From NCBI GenBank assembly GCA_964624065.1, contig CAZUWF010000001.1:62001-126000 (forward strand): 64,000 nucleotides of DNA, written 5' to 3'. Each line of letters begins with the position of its first letter. The stretch's first letter is position 1. The position numbers and the translations under genes were made by a program. Of this stretch, positions 25,686 to 34,624 are shown piece after piece. The notes below the pieces were generated by a model, which saw nothing but the letters and a program-made list of their open reading frames with translations, was not told where the DNA came from and did not search any database. The stretch is from UBA7960 sp964624065. Its GTDB lineage: Bacteria > Bacteroidota > Bacteroidia > Bacteroidales > UBA7960.

Positions 25686-26681
25686 TCAGAAACCAAAGGA
25701 AATAACCTTTGTTTCGGTAAGTGTCAACACTGAAACATACCCGAGGTAGAGTATGAACAACAACCACCCCTGCCACCTATTCAAAACATTCTTTTGGGGA
25801 ATTAACAAGAAAACAAAAAGAATTAGAGTTGAGAAAACCCCAACTAGAATATCGAAATTCAAGGCAGTGTTGAAATCAATGGGTTGAATGGTTGTACTTA
25901 TTCCAATTACAAAAAACACGTTGAAAATATTTGAGCCAACGATGTTGCCTATTATCAAACCCGCATTTTTTTTATGGGCCGCTACCACGCAGGTTGCAAG
26001 TTCGGGTAAGGATGTTCCAAGCGCAACAATTGTCAAGCTTATTATGGCCTCTCCCATACCAAGCATCGAAGCAAGCTGTGTTGCACCGTCAACGATCCAC
26101 TTGCCGCCAAGCACCAAGCCTCCAATTCCAGCAAAAATCATTACAATTGACTTTTTCATGGAATAGCTTTTAACCTCAACCTCATCGTCGGTGCCGGTAT
26201 TTCCATACTTGAAGGTGTAATACATGAAGCCGAGAAAAATAATCATCAAGATTATTCCATTAGTTCGTCCAATAACTGGTTCGGTGGCGTTAGTAAACAG
26301 GTAATCGTTTGCAAGCAAGCCGATAAGAATTGCCCCGAAAAGTGCAAAGGGGATTTCCAAGGCAAAAGGGATCTTTTTGAAAGGATGGTTTATGCTCACC
26401 GACAAAGGGTAAATGATAGCCGAAACCCCAAGTATCAAAAAGATGTTAGTGATGTTGCTCCCTAGAATATTGCCCATAGCAACATCGGCCGCACCCTGGA
26501 AACTTGCAAAAAGGTTAACTACCAGTTCGGGCGTCGAAGTGCCGAGGGCAACTATGGTAAGGCCAATTACCAGGTTAGAAACACCATATTTCTTGGCTAT
26601 TGATGCCGAAGCGTCAACCAAGAAGTTTGCCCCGTAAACCAATACCACGAAGCCGAGTACGAAGAGAATTACAGTAATCAA
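25686..26681 (-). CDS. Calcium/sodium antiporter (CaCA family)
   Basis: Inner-membrane exchanger of 331 residues with ten or so hydrophobic helices and the two inverted alpha-repeats that bind the cations: GLTIVALGTSTPELVVN near residue 43 and LTIVALGTSLPELATC near residue 215. This is the YrbG-like prokaryotic group. The start is a TTG at 26681; the frame is closed by a TGA five codons earlier and no ATG lies between. It converges with the glycosyltransferase gene (9 nt gap) and is separated from fabD by 216 nt. Confidence 0.92.
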   Translation of the reverse strand: MITVILFVLGFVVLVYGANFLVDASASIAKKYGVSNLVIGLTIVALGTSTPELVVNLFASFQGAADVAMGNILGSNITNIFLILGVSAIIYPLSVSINHPFKKIPFALEIPFALFGAILIGLLANDYLFTNATEPVIGRTNGIILMIIFLGFMYYTFKYGNTGTDDEVEVKSYSMKKSIVMIFAGIGGLVLGGKWIVDGATQLASMLGMGEAIISLTIVALGTSLPELATCVVAAHKKNAGLIIGNIVGSNIFNVFFVIGISTTIQPIDFNTALNFDILVGVFSTLILFVFLLIPQKNVLNRWQGWLLFILYLGYVSVLTLTETKVISFGF

Positions 26682-26897
26682 GGTAGTGAGTTTTTGTCAA
26701 TTAAAGATTTTAGTCTTAAAAGACCTCTGATTTTTTTGTTTTATTTAGCGGGCGGCACTTCTCCACCGATTTTTTTTCAACTTTATGGTATTAAGCGCCT
26801 TAAGGATTTTTTTTGCCTGCCATAATTTCTTGCTCTTAAAAGTTTCCATTTATTCCACGAGCCGGCATTCAGAAAGGGTTAGGGGGCGATTGTCCTG

Positions 26898-27782
26898 TCA
26901 GGTTAGAGCACTATAAGCTTCAACATCTGGTTTAACCTTTTTCACCAAACCCTGCAAAACCGTACCGGGGCCAACTTCCACGAAGGTGGAGGCCCCATCG
27001 GCTATCATATTTTGCATTATGTAAGTCCACTTGACCGGACTGGTAAGCTGTGCAATTAGGTTTTCCTTGATTTGCTCGGGATTGGTGTAGGGCTTGGCGT
27101 CAACATTTTGGTAAACCGGGCAAATTGGTGAATAGATTACTGTCTCATTAATGGCTTGGGCCAATTTCATACGTGCAGGTTCCATGAGCGGCGAGTGGAA
27201 TGCTCCTCCAACTTTCAAAGGCAAAGCCCTCTTTGCCCCGGCCTCCTTGAGTTTTTCGCAGGCAATTTCAACGCCCTTTAGGCTGCCAGAAATCACCAAT
27301 TGACCCGGGCAATTGTAGTTGGCCGCCACAACCACCTGGTCTATTGCCGCGCAAATTTCTTCCACCTTTTGGTCATCCAAGCCAATTATGGCCGCCATGG
27401 TCGAAGGTTCTGCCTCGCAGGCTTCCTGCATTGCCATAGCCCGCTTGGTAACCAGTTTAAGTCCATCCTCGAATGAAAGTGCGCCGGCTGCCACCAAAGC
27501 CGAAAACTCGCCAAGGGAGTGGCCTGCAACCATATCGGGCCTGAAATCTTTGCCCAAGAACTTGGCCAAAATTACCGAATGGAGGAAGATTGCCGGCTGT
27601 GTAACCTTGGTTTGTCGCAAGTCCTCGTCAGTACCCTCAAACATTAGATCGGTTATGCGAAAACCCAATATTTCGTTTGCCGTTTCAAACATAGCAGCGG
27701 CATCGCCCCACTTTTCGTAGAGATCCTTACCCATTCCAACGAACTGAGCCCCCTGTCCGGGAAAAACATACGCTTTCTTCAT
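26898..27782 (-). CDS. fabD: Malonyl-CoA:ACP transacylase
   Basis: Loads malonyl groups onto acyl carrier protein for fatty acid synthesis. The 294-residue protein starts with KKAYVFPGQGAQFVGMG. The nucleophile is Ser89 in GHSLGEFSALVAAGAL, the catalytic His is in VGGAFHSPLM near residue 200, and the C terminus ends with EVGPGTVLQGLVKK. No other fab genes are adjacent. A TAnnTTTG element lies 33 nt upstream. Confidence 0.96.
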   Translation of the reverse strand: MKKAYVFPGQGAQFVGMGKDLYEKWGDAAAMFETANEILGFRITDLMFEGTDEDLRQTKVTQPAIFLHSVILAKFLGKDFRPDMVAGHSLGEFSALVAAGALSFEDGLKLVTKRAMAMQEACEAEPSTMAAIIGLDDQKVEEICAAIDQVVVAANYNCPGQLVISGSLKGVEIACEKLKEAGAKRALPLKVGGAFHSPLMEPARMKLAQAINETVIYSPICPVYQNVDAKPYTNPEQIKENLIAQLTSPVKWTYIMQNMIADGASTFVEVGPGTVLQGLVKKVKPDVEAYSALT

Positions 27783-27814
27783 ATTTGGTAATTTTTTGCT
27801 AGGAAAAAAGTGGG

Positions 27815-27822
27815 CAAAGGTA
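27815..27822 (-). promoter_or_regulatory. Candidate -7 element (TACCTTTG) for fabD
   Basis: Exact TAnnTTTG on the minus strand, 33 nt upstream of the fabD ATG. No -33 match at usual spacing. Confidence 0.4.
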
Positions 27823-27917
27823 CTTTTTTTTTTGAGATTAACAGTGGTTTTTACTTAAGCCGGAATTCAATCCCATCGGTAACTCAGGCTTTTTCATTGT
27901 CAGAAAGGTCAAAAATG

Positions 27918-28631
27918 TCAAATTAGCGCCCTCCAAACCGAATCGTTTGGCACAGGTGCGGTAAAGCTCAAGGGTAATTTCAGAACCGGATGCTCCAATT
28001 CTACCGAGCGTGCGTGCAGGTGTATGCTGCCGTCGGGGTTGCTGCGGTCGAAGCCATACTTTAGGTCGCCTTTAATGGGGCTGCCAATGGCTGACAGTTG
28101 TGCTCTAATCTGATGGTGCCTGCCAGTTAGCAATTCCACTTCCACCAAGTAATAATTATCGGATCGGCCCACGGTTCTGTAAATTAAGTCTGCCTTTTTG
28201 GCTCCAGGCTTGTTAGGATCTACAACGTAAGACCTGTTTTGCTTCTCGTTTTTTAGCAGGTGGTGAATTAACTTGCCTTCGGAGGGGTTTGGGGGATTTT
28301 TTACTACGGCCAGGTAATTCTTTTTCAATTTTCGGTCTTTTAACATCTGGTTCATACGAGCCAGGGCTTTTGAAGTGCGGGCAAAAATCACCACACCGCT
28401 CGTGGGCCGGTCAATGCGGTGAACCACCCCCAAGAAAACCTTTCCGGGTTTTTGATATTTTTCGCCAAGGTATTGCTTCACCAATTCTACAAGCGGAACA
28501 TCGCCTGTTTTGTCGCCTTGCACTATCTCCGAGGGCTTCTTGTTTACAACTATCAGGTGGTTGTCTTCATATAATACACGGCAGGATAGATCCTTAAGGT
28601 GGGGTGATAAATTTTTGGGTTCGCTGGCCAT
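27918..28631 (-). CDS. RluA-family RNA pseudouridine synthase
   Basis: Isomerises uridine to pseudouridine in rRNA or tRNA. The 237-residue protein has the catalytic Asp74 in HRIDRPTSGVVIFA, the family hallmark, and TGRHHQIRAQLSAIGSPIKGD further on. There is no N-terminal S4 domain, so it is the short single-domain form like RluA/TruC rather than RluC/RluD. The target site cannot be given. A TAnnTTTG element lies 26 nt upstream. Confidence 0.93.
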   Translation of the reverse strand: MASEPKNLSPHLKDLSCRVLYEDNHLIVVNKKPSEIVQGDKTGDVPLVELVKQYLGEKYQKPGKVFLGVVHRIDRPTSGVVIFARTSKALARMNQMLKDRKLKKNYLAVVKNPPNPSEGKLIHHLLKNEKQNRSYVVDPNKPGAKKADLIYRTVGRSDNYYLVEVELLTGRHHQIRAQLSAIGSPIKGDLKYGFDRSNPDGSIHLHARSVELEHPVLKLPLSFTAPVPNDSVWRALI

Positions 28632-28656
28632 TTATTGAATTTTGTATTGTTGGCTG

Positions 28657-28664
28657 CAAAGTTA
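28657..28664 (-). promoter_or_regulatory. Candidate -7 element (TAACTTTG) for the RluA-family gene
   Basis: Exact TAnnTTTG on the minus strand, 26 nt upstream of the start codon at 28631. No clear -33. Confidence 0.4.
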
Positions 28665-28779
28665 ACGCCATAATGGGTTGATTTGCTGATGTAATAATTA
28701 CTAGATTATGGTTGATTAAAACGCCATAACCTGCCAACCTCCCAACAGATCAACCATCCAATCCCACAAATCCGCCTTC

Positions 28780-31377
28780 TTAAAAGTTCTTCTTTGGGTA
28801 AAGCTCATCCCACCATTGGGGCTGACTCTTCAGGTGCTTTTCCCACCAGGCCATAATTGTATTGTGCCATTCTATTCTTCGATTGTAATTGGTTATTGTA
28901 TGGTCTTCGCCCTTGACCAAAACTAATTCAACCGGTCGGTTTAAAATTTTCAGGGCAGTGTACATTTGAATGCTTTCGCCCGGGGGCACGTTTGTGTCGC
29001 TGTCGCCGGTAAGGAGTAGCAGGGGAGTTTTGACCTTGTCGGCATGAAACAAAGGACTTTGCCCAACGTATATTTCGGGATTGTTCCAGGGGAAACTTTC
29101 GGCCGTGGCTTCTGCAGAATAGGCATAACCCCAAAAACCTTCGCCCCAGTAGCTCGAAATTGAACTTATGCCCGCATGCGAAATCGCGGCTGCAAACAAA
29201 TCGGTGCGGGTCATCAAGAGCATTGTCATAAATCCCCCGTATGAAGCGCCCGCGCAGCCAACCCTGGCGGGGTCGGTAAAATGATGGGCTTCCAAGAAAG
29301 CCTTGGTGCATTCAATGATTTCATCGGCAACGGTTGTTCCCCAATTGTTTACGTGGGCTGCCGAAAACTCTTGCCCGAAACCAATGGCCCCACTTGGTTG
29401 CAAAACATATACAACGTATCCGTTGCCCGCCCAAAGATTAAAGGGATACCGCCCTCCAAAAGTCCTGCCAACAGGCGTTGTACCGGCATAGTAATAAACT
29501 ATAACCGGATATTTCTCCGCAGGGTCGAAGTTGGGCGGCAGGTAATACCGTCCGGTTACATTCACGTTTGTGCTCGTTTTGAAATCCCAATTTTGGATAG
29601 CCCCAAACTCTACGTGTTGGTAATTGAATGATTCGGTATCAGCCAAAAGTTCAACCTTGTTGTTTTTCAGGTTGAAAGAAAAAGATTTTGCCGGAGAGTT
29701 TGTGTTAGACCCCATAAATGTTGCCATAGGGCTTTTGATGGAAAAATCAACGGCGGTAATCATATCCACGCCGGTTTCAAGTAACCTGAAGGTGCCCTTT
29801 TCTGGATCGTAACTATAAAGGCGTTGAAAGTCTGCTTCAACTACGTGTAGGTATATTGTATTGTTGGTTGGATGCCAATAAGCCGACAAAACCGAAGGGT
29901 CAAAATTCTTGGTAAATGCCTTGACATCTTTTGTGGTCAAATCATAAATGTATGCTTGCCTATCGTAATTGTTTGGAGTTGTTCCCTCCGGAACGTTTAC
30001 TCCCGAGCCGTTGAATGCATTTGGACCTCCTGTTGCAAGGAGCTTCTTGCCATCGGGGGAGAATGAAGCGGAAACAGCCCACCTCTGGTCATTAAGAATG
30101 GTGTCGGCGTTTAGATTTTCAAGATTTAGGAGCATCAGGGTTGTCTTGGAATAAGGTCGTTCGGAGTAGTCGGGTCTCGATGTGCTGATAAGCAAGTACT
30201 TGCTGTCCGGGCTAATGTCTTGGAGGCTCGTGGTGAGATTTCCGTAGGTCAATCTATCTGACAAGCCTGTTTCCAGATGGAACCTATAAAGGAATGTCCG
30301 GTTTCTCCAGCCGGTTTGGCGATCCTGCATTCCCAAAACCTGTCGAATGTTTGCATCGGTTCCCTTCCCTTCTTCACGTATGCCGTAAATTACAAACTTG
30401 CCACAAGGCGCCCAGCTTACTGAGGCAAGTCTCTCAATGTCCTTGATCAAGGGTTGTATTTCGCCTGTTTCAAAATCATGAAGGAACAGCGTGGCTTTAT
30501 TGTCATTGGTGGAGGTGTAGCTAAGCTTGTTGGTTTTCGGATGCCAGGCAAATCTCGATACCCGTGAATGTCTGAAAGAGTGAACAAGTGCTTTGTCAGA
30601 AAATCGTCTTACCTCTGTCCAAGTTTCGGAATTGTTTGTGGGAGGAAGAGACTCCCTGTATGAAATTGTGTATAACTTCCCGTCGGGGCTGATTTGAGTT
30701 CCTGATATCTTAACCCCATCCAGGATATGGTTTATGTTTTTGATGTTGGCAGGCAACAATGATGGTGCAATGTCGTTGGTTGCAAAACCATCATTCAAAT
30801 CAATGGTTGCCGATACCTTGCAGTCAAGAGATAGATTGCCCGGATTAAGCACCTTTATTACAACCAGGTGGGTTCCTTTGGTCAGGGTAATTTCATGCGA
30901 GAACCGTCCGATTTTGTCTTCTTCCTCCTCCATCGTGGTTTTCTTCCCAAGGGACTTCCCGTTAAGGTACACTTCTAGCATTGCGGGACTCTTAACTTCG
31001 AGTTTGCCTTTTACCCACCTTTTGGCCTTAACGTAAGAAGCAATGTAAGCAATCTCCGCCTGACCTTGCGGTGTTTTTTCAATTACAAAAAAGCCGCTAT
31101 CATCTGTCAATACTTTTTTCCATCGGGTTGATTTTGTCCCCGTCCATTTTAAAGGCTTACCCTCCGTGGGAAAAAATCCTGAAATGTCAAAAGGCTGGAT
31201 AGCCAAAAAATCGGCGTTTGAAAACACTTTGCCATCAACATTTTCTACGTTATGAAATGCTGGTTTTGAAACGGGTAATGGCATTGTTGCCAAGGCTGTG
31301 GATATTGCAATTTTTTCGGCAAGTGCCGTAAGTGAAATCAACAATATGGCGATGAATGATGGGAGTGAATGACTCAT
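28780..31377 (-). CDS. Exported S9-family serine peptidase (prolyl oligopeptidase/acylaminoacyl-peptidase type)
   Basis: A secreted or periplasmic peptidase of 865 residues from ATG 31377, which opens a signal peptide (SFIAILLISLTALAEKIA). The open frame runs 86 codons further upstream, across the glyA promoter, and that part is rejected. Residues 300-600 are a WD40/TolB-like beta-propeller (repeated S.DGK and YSYDPEKG motifs). The C-terminal alpha/beta hydrolase carries the triad Ser712 (GASYGGFMT), Asp794 (TGDSDTNVPP) and His826 (KGEDHTIT). It probably trims peptides imported or released outside. It is divergent from glyA with a 121-nt gap. Confidence 0.92.
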   Translation of the reverse strand: MSHSLPSFIAILLISLTALAEKIAISTALATMPLPVSKPAFHNVENVDGKVFSNADFLAIQPFDISGFFPTEGKPLKWTGTKSTRWKKVLTDDSGFFVIEKTPQGQAEIAYIASYVKAKRWVKGKLEVKSPAMLEVYLNGKSLGKKTTMEEEEDKIGRFSHEITLTKGTHLVVIKVLNPGNLSLDCKVSATIDLNDGFATNDIAPSLLPANIKNINHILDGVKISGTQISPDGKLYTISYRESLPPTNNSETWTEVRRFSDKALVHSFRHSRVSRFAWHPKTNKLSYTSTNDNKATLFLHDFETGEIQPLIKDIERLASVSWAPCGKFVIYGIREEGKGTDANIRQVLGMQDRQTGWRNRTFLYRFHLETGLSDRLTYGNLTTSLQDISPDSKYLLISTSRPDYSERPYSKTTLMLLNLENLNADTILNDQRWAVSASFSPDGKKLLATGGPNAFNGSGVNVPEGTTPNNYDRQAYIYDLTTKDVKAFTKNFDPSVLSAYWHPTNNTIYLHVVEADFQRLYSYDPEKGTFRLLETGVDMITAVDFSIKSPMATFMGSNTNSPAKSFSFNLKNNKVELLADTESFNYQHVEFGAIQNWDFKTSTNVNVTGRYYLPPNFDPAEKYPVIVYYYAGTTPVGRTFGGRYPFNLWAGNGYVVYVLQPSGAIGFGQEFSAAHVNNWGTTVADEIIECTKAFLEAHHFTDPARVGCAGASYGGFMTMLLMTRTDLFAAAISHAGISSISSYWGEGFWGYAYSAEATAESFPWNNPEIYVGQSPLFHADKVKTPLLLLTGDSDTNVPPGESIQMYTALKILNRPVELVLVKGEDHTITNYNRRIEWHNTIMAWWEKHLKSQPQWWDELYPKKNF

Positions 31378-31454
31378 ATTTTCGTGGTTTTGTAAGTAAA
31401 ACGATGTGGCGAAAATACGAAAAATGCTTGTTCCTTTGGTATGAAAATTAGAAG

Positions 31455-31462
31455 TATATTTG
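31455..31462 (+). promoter_or_regulatory. Candidate -7 element (TATATTTG) for glyA
   Basis: Exact TAnnTTTG on the plus strand, 36 nt upstream of the glyA ATG. TTTG occurs 16 nt further upstream (31435-31438), slightly close for a -33 element. Confidence 0.4.
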
Positions 31463-31498
31463 CGGCAATTATCAAAAACAATAAAATTTAATATTAGC

Positions 31499-32779
31499 AT
31501 GAAAAGAGACGAGAGAATATTTGACTTAATTGAGCAGGAGCACCGGCGCCAATTGCACGGGGTGGAGTTGATCGCATCCGAAAACTTTGTCAGCGAGCAA
31601 GTTATGCAGGCCATGGGAAGCGTACTGACCAACAAATATGCAGAGGGCTATCCCGGAAGGAGGTATTATGGAGGTTGTCAGATTGTTGACCAAACCGAGC
31701 AAATTGCAATTGACCGACTAAAAGAACTTTTTGGAGCCGATTACGCAAATGTTCAGCCACATAGCGGTGCACAGGCCAACGCTGCGGTTTTCTTGGCGTG
31801 CCTTAAGCCAGGCGACACTTTTATGGGTCTTGACCTAAGTCACGGCGGGCACCTCTCACACGGAGCCCCGGTAAACTTGTCGGGCATACTATATCGTCCA
31901 GTTGCATACGAGGTTAGCAAGGAAACAGGTCAAATTGATTACGATCAGATGGAAAAGGTGGCCTTGGCCGAAACCCCCAAACTAATCATCGCCGGCGCAA
32001 GTGCCTACCCACGCGATTGGGACTACAAACGAATGCGCCAAATTGCTGACCAAGTGGGAGCCGTTTTGATGGCCGACATTGCCCACCCTGCAGGGCTAAT
32101 TGCAACCAAGCTGCTAAATGACCCCGTTCCGCATTGCCACGTTATTACCTCCACCACACACAAGACCCTAAGGGGCCCTCGTGGAGGTATAATCATAATT
32201 GGCAAGGACTTTGAAAATCCTTGGGGTCAGAAAACTCCCAAGGGAGAAATCAAGATGATGTCTGCGGTGATTGACAGCGCGGTATTTCCAGGCACCCAAG
32301 GGGGGCCGCTGGAGCACGTTATCGCTGCAAAGGCAGTTGCATTTGGCGAAGCCCTTACCCCAGCTTACAAGGAATATTGCTTGCAGGTTATGAAAAACGC
32401 CCAAGCAATGGCCAAAGCGTTCGTTGACAAAGGTTACCACGTAACTTCAGGAGGTACTGACAACCATCTCATGCTCATTGACCTTAGGTCAAAGTTTCCC
32501 GAGCTAACAGGTAAAAAGGCTGAAAACACCCTTGTGATGGCCGACATTACCATTAACAAGAACATGGTTCCGTTCGATAGCCGATCACCATTCCAAACCT
32601 CAGGTATTAGAATAGGCAGCGCGGCAATTACAACCCGCGGACTCAAAGAACAACAAGCAATTCAGATAGTTGGATTTATTGATGAGGTACTTTCCGACAT
32701 TGACAATCCTGCCGTGATTGATGCCGTGCGGGATAAAGTAAATGCCTTGATGGCCCAATACCCGCTTTTTGCCTGCTAA
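31499..32779 (+). CDS. glyA: Serine hydroxymethyltransferase
   Basis: Interconverts serine and glycine with tetrahydrofolate and PLP; the main source of one-carbon units. ATG 31499 gives 426 residues, the normal bacterial length; 13 upstream in-frame codons overlap the promoter. Hallmarks: ELIASENFVS, NKYAEGYPGRRYYGGC, the PLP-lysine segment STTHKTLRGPRGG and GTDNHLMLIDL. No gene of the same pathway is adjacent. A good terminator follows. Confidence 0.97.
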   Translation: MKRDERIFDLIEQEHRRQLHGVELIASENFVSEQVMQAMGSVLTNKYAEGYPGRRYYGGCQIVDQTEQIAIDRLKELFGADYANVQPHSGAQANAAVFLACLKPGDTFMGLDLSHGGHLSHGAPVNLSGILYRPVAYEVSKETGQIDYDQMEKVALAETPKLIIAGASAYPRDWDYKRMRQIADQVGAVLMADIAHPAGLIATKLLNDPVPHCHVITSTTHKTLRGPRGGIIIIGKDFENPWGQKTPKGEIKMMSAVIDSAVFPGTQGGPLEHVIAAKAVAFGEALTPAYKEYCLQVMKNAQAMAKAFVDKGYHVTSGGTDNHLMLIDLRSKFPELTGKKAENTLVMADITINKNMVPFDSRSPFQTSGIRIGSAAITTRGLKEQQAIQIVGFIDEVLSDIDNPAVIDAVRDKVNALMAQYPLFAC

Positions 32780-32800
32780 GCCCATACCGAACCTTTACTA

Positions 32801-32839
32801 AAGACCTGCCAGATTTTGAAAAGGTGGGTCTTTTTTTTT
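32801..32839 (+). terminator. Intrinsic terminator after glyA
   Basis: A 10-bp stem (AAGACCTGCC with GGTGGGTCTT, two G-T pairs) and a 10-12 nt loop run into nine T, starting 22 nt after the stop. Confidence 0.7.
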
Positions 32840-33218
32840 ATTGAAAATTCAGAGGATAGTTTCGGCAATGCTGCATCAAAGGACCAGTTTTTCGAAAAAG
32901 AGGACACGAAGAGAAATATTGCCCTTGCCAAGCATCCACCGTGTTGTCAAGAATCGAAGCACATCCTCCATCGTGTAATCTTCGCTTTAGGAGGTTTGAA
33001 TCTTCTGGGTGCCGCGCACAAGGTTATACATTTCAGATGGGTTGCGACCCATTAAATTGCAGCAAATCAGAATGGACCTACTGCAATTTTGCCACCAACG
33101 CAAAAATACAAAGGTGGCAAGCCCAGCTTTAAAAGGGTTTTGGTAAATCGTCAGCCGTTGTACCTAAGAGGGTTGGGGGTTTTATTTTAACGGTATTAAA
33201 TCCAGAGGCAAGTATAAA
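32840..33218. other. Intergenic gap without a credible gene
   Basis: 379 bases between the glyA terminator and the end of mgtE. Short frames here have no family character. At 33089-33120 a perfect 8-bp inverted repeat (TTGCCACC / GGTGGCAA, 16-nt loop) might end the mgtE message, but it lacks a T-run on either strand. The loop also holds a minus-strand TATTTTTG. Nothing else is recognisable. Confidence 0.4.
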
Positions 33219-34571
33219 CTAGAATATCCCATACATCACTTTTCCTATCATGAAGTATATAAACAAACCGATGATGTCGTTTGAGGTTGTAATGAATGGG
33301 CCCGTAGCAAGTGCAGGATCAATCTTCACCCTGTTTAGCACCAAGGGAATTAGTGAGCCAAACACCGAGGCAAAAATTATCACCGTGAGTAGTGAAACGC
33401 TAACGGTTAATGCCAAAGATAATTTGGGCAGGAACAGAACGCTATAAGTCAATAGTATGGCAGAGCAAACCAGCCCGTTAATCAGGCCTACTGATAATTC
33501 TTTCATCAGCTTAGGCAAGATTCCGCCAGTTATGGAATGATTGGCCAGCCCTTGAACAACGAGTGCCGACGACTGCACTCCCACGTTTCCGGCCATTGCA
33601 AGAATAAGTGGCATAAAAAAAGCCAACTCGGGGTTAATGCTTATTTGACCCTCGTAATTTTCGACAACCGATGCGGCAAAAATACCTCCGAACAAAGCCA
33701 CAACCAACCAAAATAATCGACCTCGAGTTATCTGCCAAATCCTATCGGTATGCTCAAGATCCTCGGTAACACCCGAAAGCAACTGGTAATCTCTATCGGC
33801 CTCTTCCTTGATGAAGTCCACCACGTCATCGATTGTAATTCGACCAACCAACCGGCCAATTTCGTCAACCACCGGAAGTGCGATTAAGTCGTACTTGTTC
33901 ATCACCCTTGCCACGTCCTCTCCCTTCTGGCTTGCCTTAACCGAGATAACATCAGAAATGTACCATTTCTCAATCAAGTCGCGAGGAGAGGCAAACAGGA
34001 GTTTTTCGAGTGGTAGCAATCCCACCAATATCCCCAAGTCGTTGACCACGTAAACGGCGTAAACATTATCAAGGTCCTCGGCTTGTTTGCGCATTTCTCT
34101 AATGCAGGTAATCACGTGCCAGTTAGAGTTGACCTTCACGAGTTCCTTGGCCATTAACCCCCCCGCACTTGTTGGGTGGTAAATCAAAAGATCGGCAATA
34201 TCTTGTGCCTGTTGGCGGTCTTCGATTTGGGCCATTACCTCCTCACGGCGGGTATCGGGCAGCTCCGCTATTAGGTCGGCGGCATCGTCAGAGTCAAGAT
34301 TGTCAATAAACTCTTGGGCAATTTCCTGGGTGGAGAAGGAGGCAAGCAATCTCTCCCTAACATCCTCCTCCAGCTCCATAAGCACCTCGGCCGCCTCCTG
34401 CCTGTCGAGCAGCTTGTAAAAATACTTGGCTTCCTCGTGGTTAAGGTCGTCAATAACCTCCGCAAGGTCTGCGGCGTAAAGTTCATTTATAACCTGGTAC
34501 AGGTAATCTTTCTCTTCTGCCAATATGGCATCCCTTATCCTTTCGATATCGATTTTGAACGCGTTGCTCAT
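33219..34571 (-). CDS. mgtE: Magnesium transporter MgtE
   Basis: A Mg2+-selective channel of the inner membrane, 450 residues. The N-terminal MgtE_N superhelix (about 20-125, with LIAELPDTRREEVMAQ) is followed by two CBS domains (about 130-255), which sense Mg2+ and gate the pore. Five transmembrane helices at about 285-450 include the pore motif region with MAGNVGVQSSALVVQGLA and a C-terminal NDIIGLFIYFMIGKVM. Intact and of normal length. It follows pyruvate kinase on the same strand... the order of transcription is pyruvate kinase then mgtE, 53 nt apart. Confidence 0.95.
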   Translation of the reverse strand: MSNAFKIDIERIRDAILAEEKDYLYQVINELYAADLAEVIDDLNHEEAKYFYKLLDRQEAAEVLMELEEDVRERLLASFSTQEIAQEFIDNLDSDDAADLIAELPDTRREEVMAQIEDRQQAQDIADLLIYHPTSAGGLMAKELVKVNSNWHVITCIREMRKQAEDLDNVYAVYVVNDLGILVGLLPLEKLLFASPRDLIEKWYISDVISVKASQKGEDVARVMNKYDLIALPVVDEIGRLVGRITIDDVVDFIKEEADRDYQLLSGVTEDLEHTDRIWQITRGRLFWLVVALFGGIFAASVVENYEGQISINPELAFFMPLILAMAGNVGVQSSALVVQGLANHSITGGILPKLMKELSVGLINGLVCSAILLTYSVLFLPKLSLALTVSVSLLTVIIFASVFGSLIPLVLNRVKIDPALATGPFITTSNDIIGLFIYFMIGKVMYGIF

Positions 34572-34624
34572 TTTTTAGTCTATTTATTAATTGTCCAAAG
34601 CTTATAGGGCAGCCAGATCCCCAG

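Noticed and set aside
31378..31635. 86-codon N-terminal extension of the S9 peptidase
   Set aside because: It crosses the divergent glyA promoter and precedes a good signal peptide at 31377.
32816..33055. 79-codon frame after glyA
   Set aside because: It starts within the terminator hairpin and has no conserved features.
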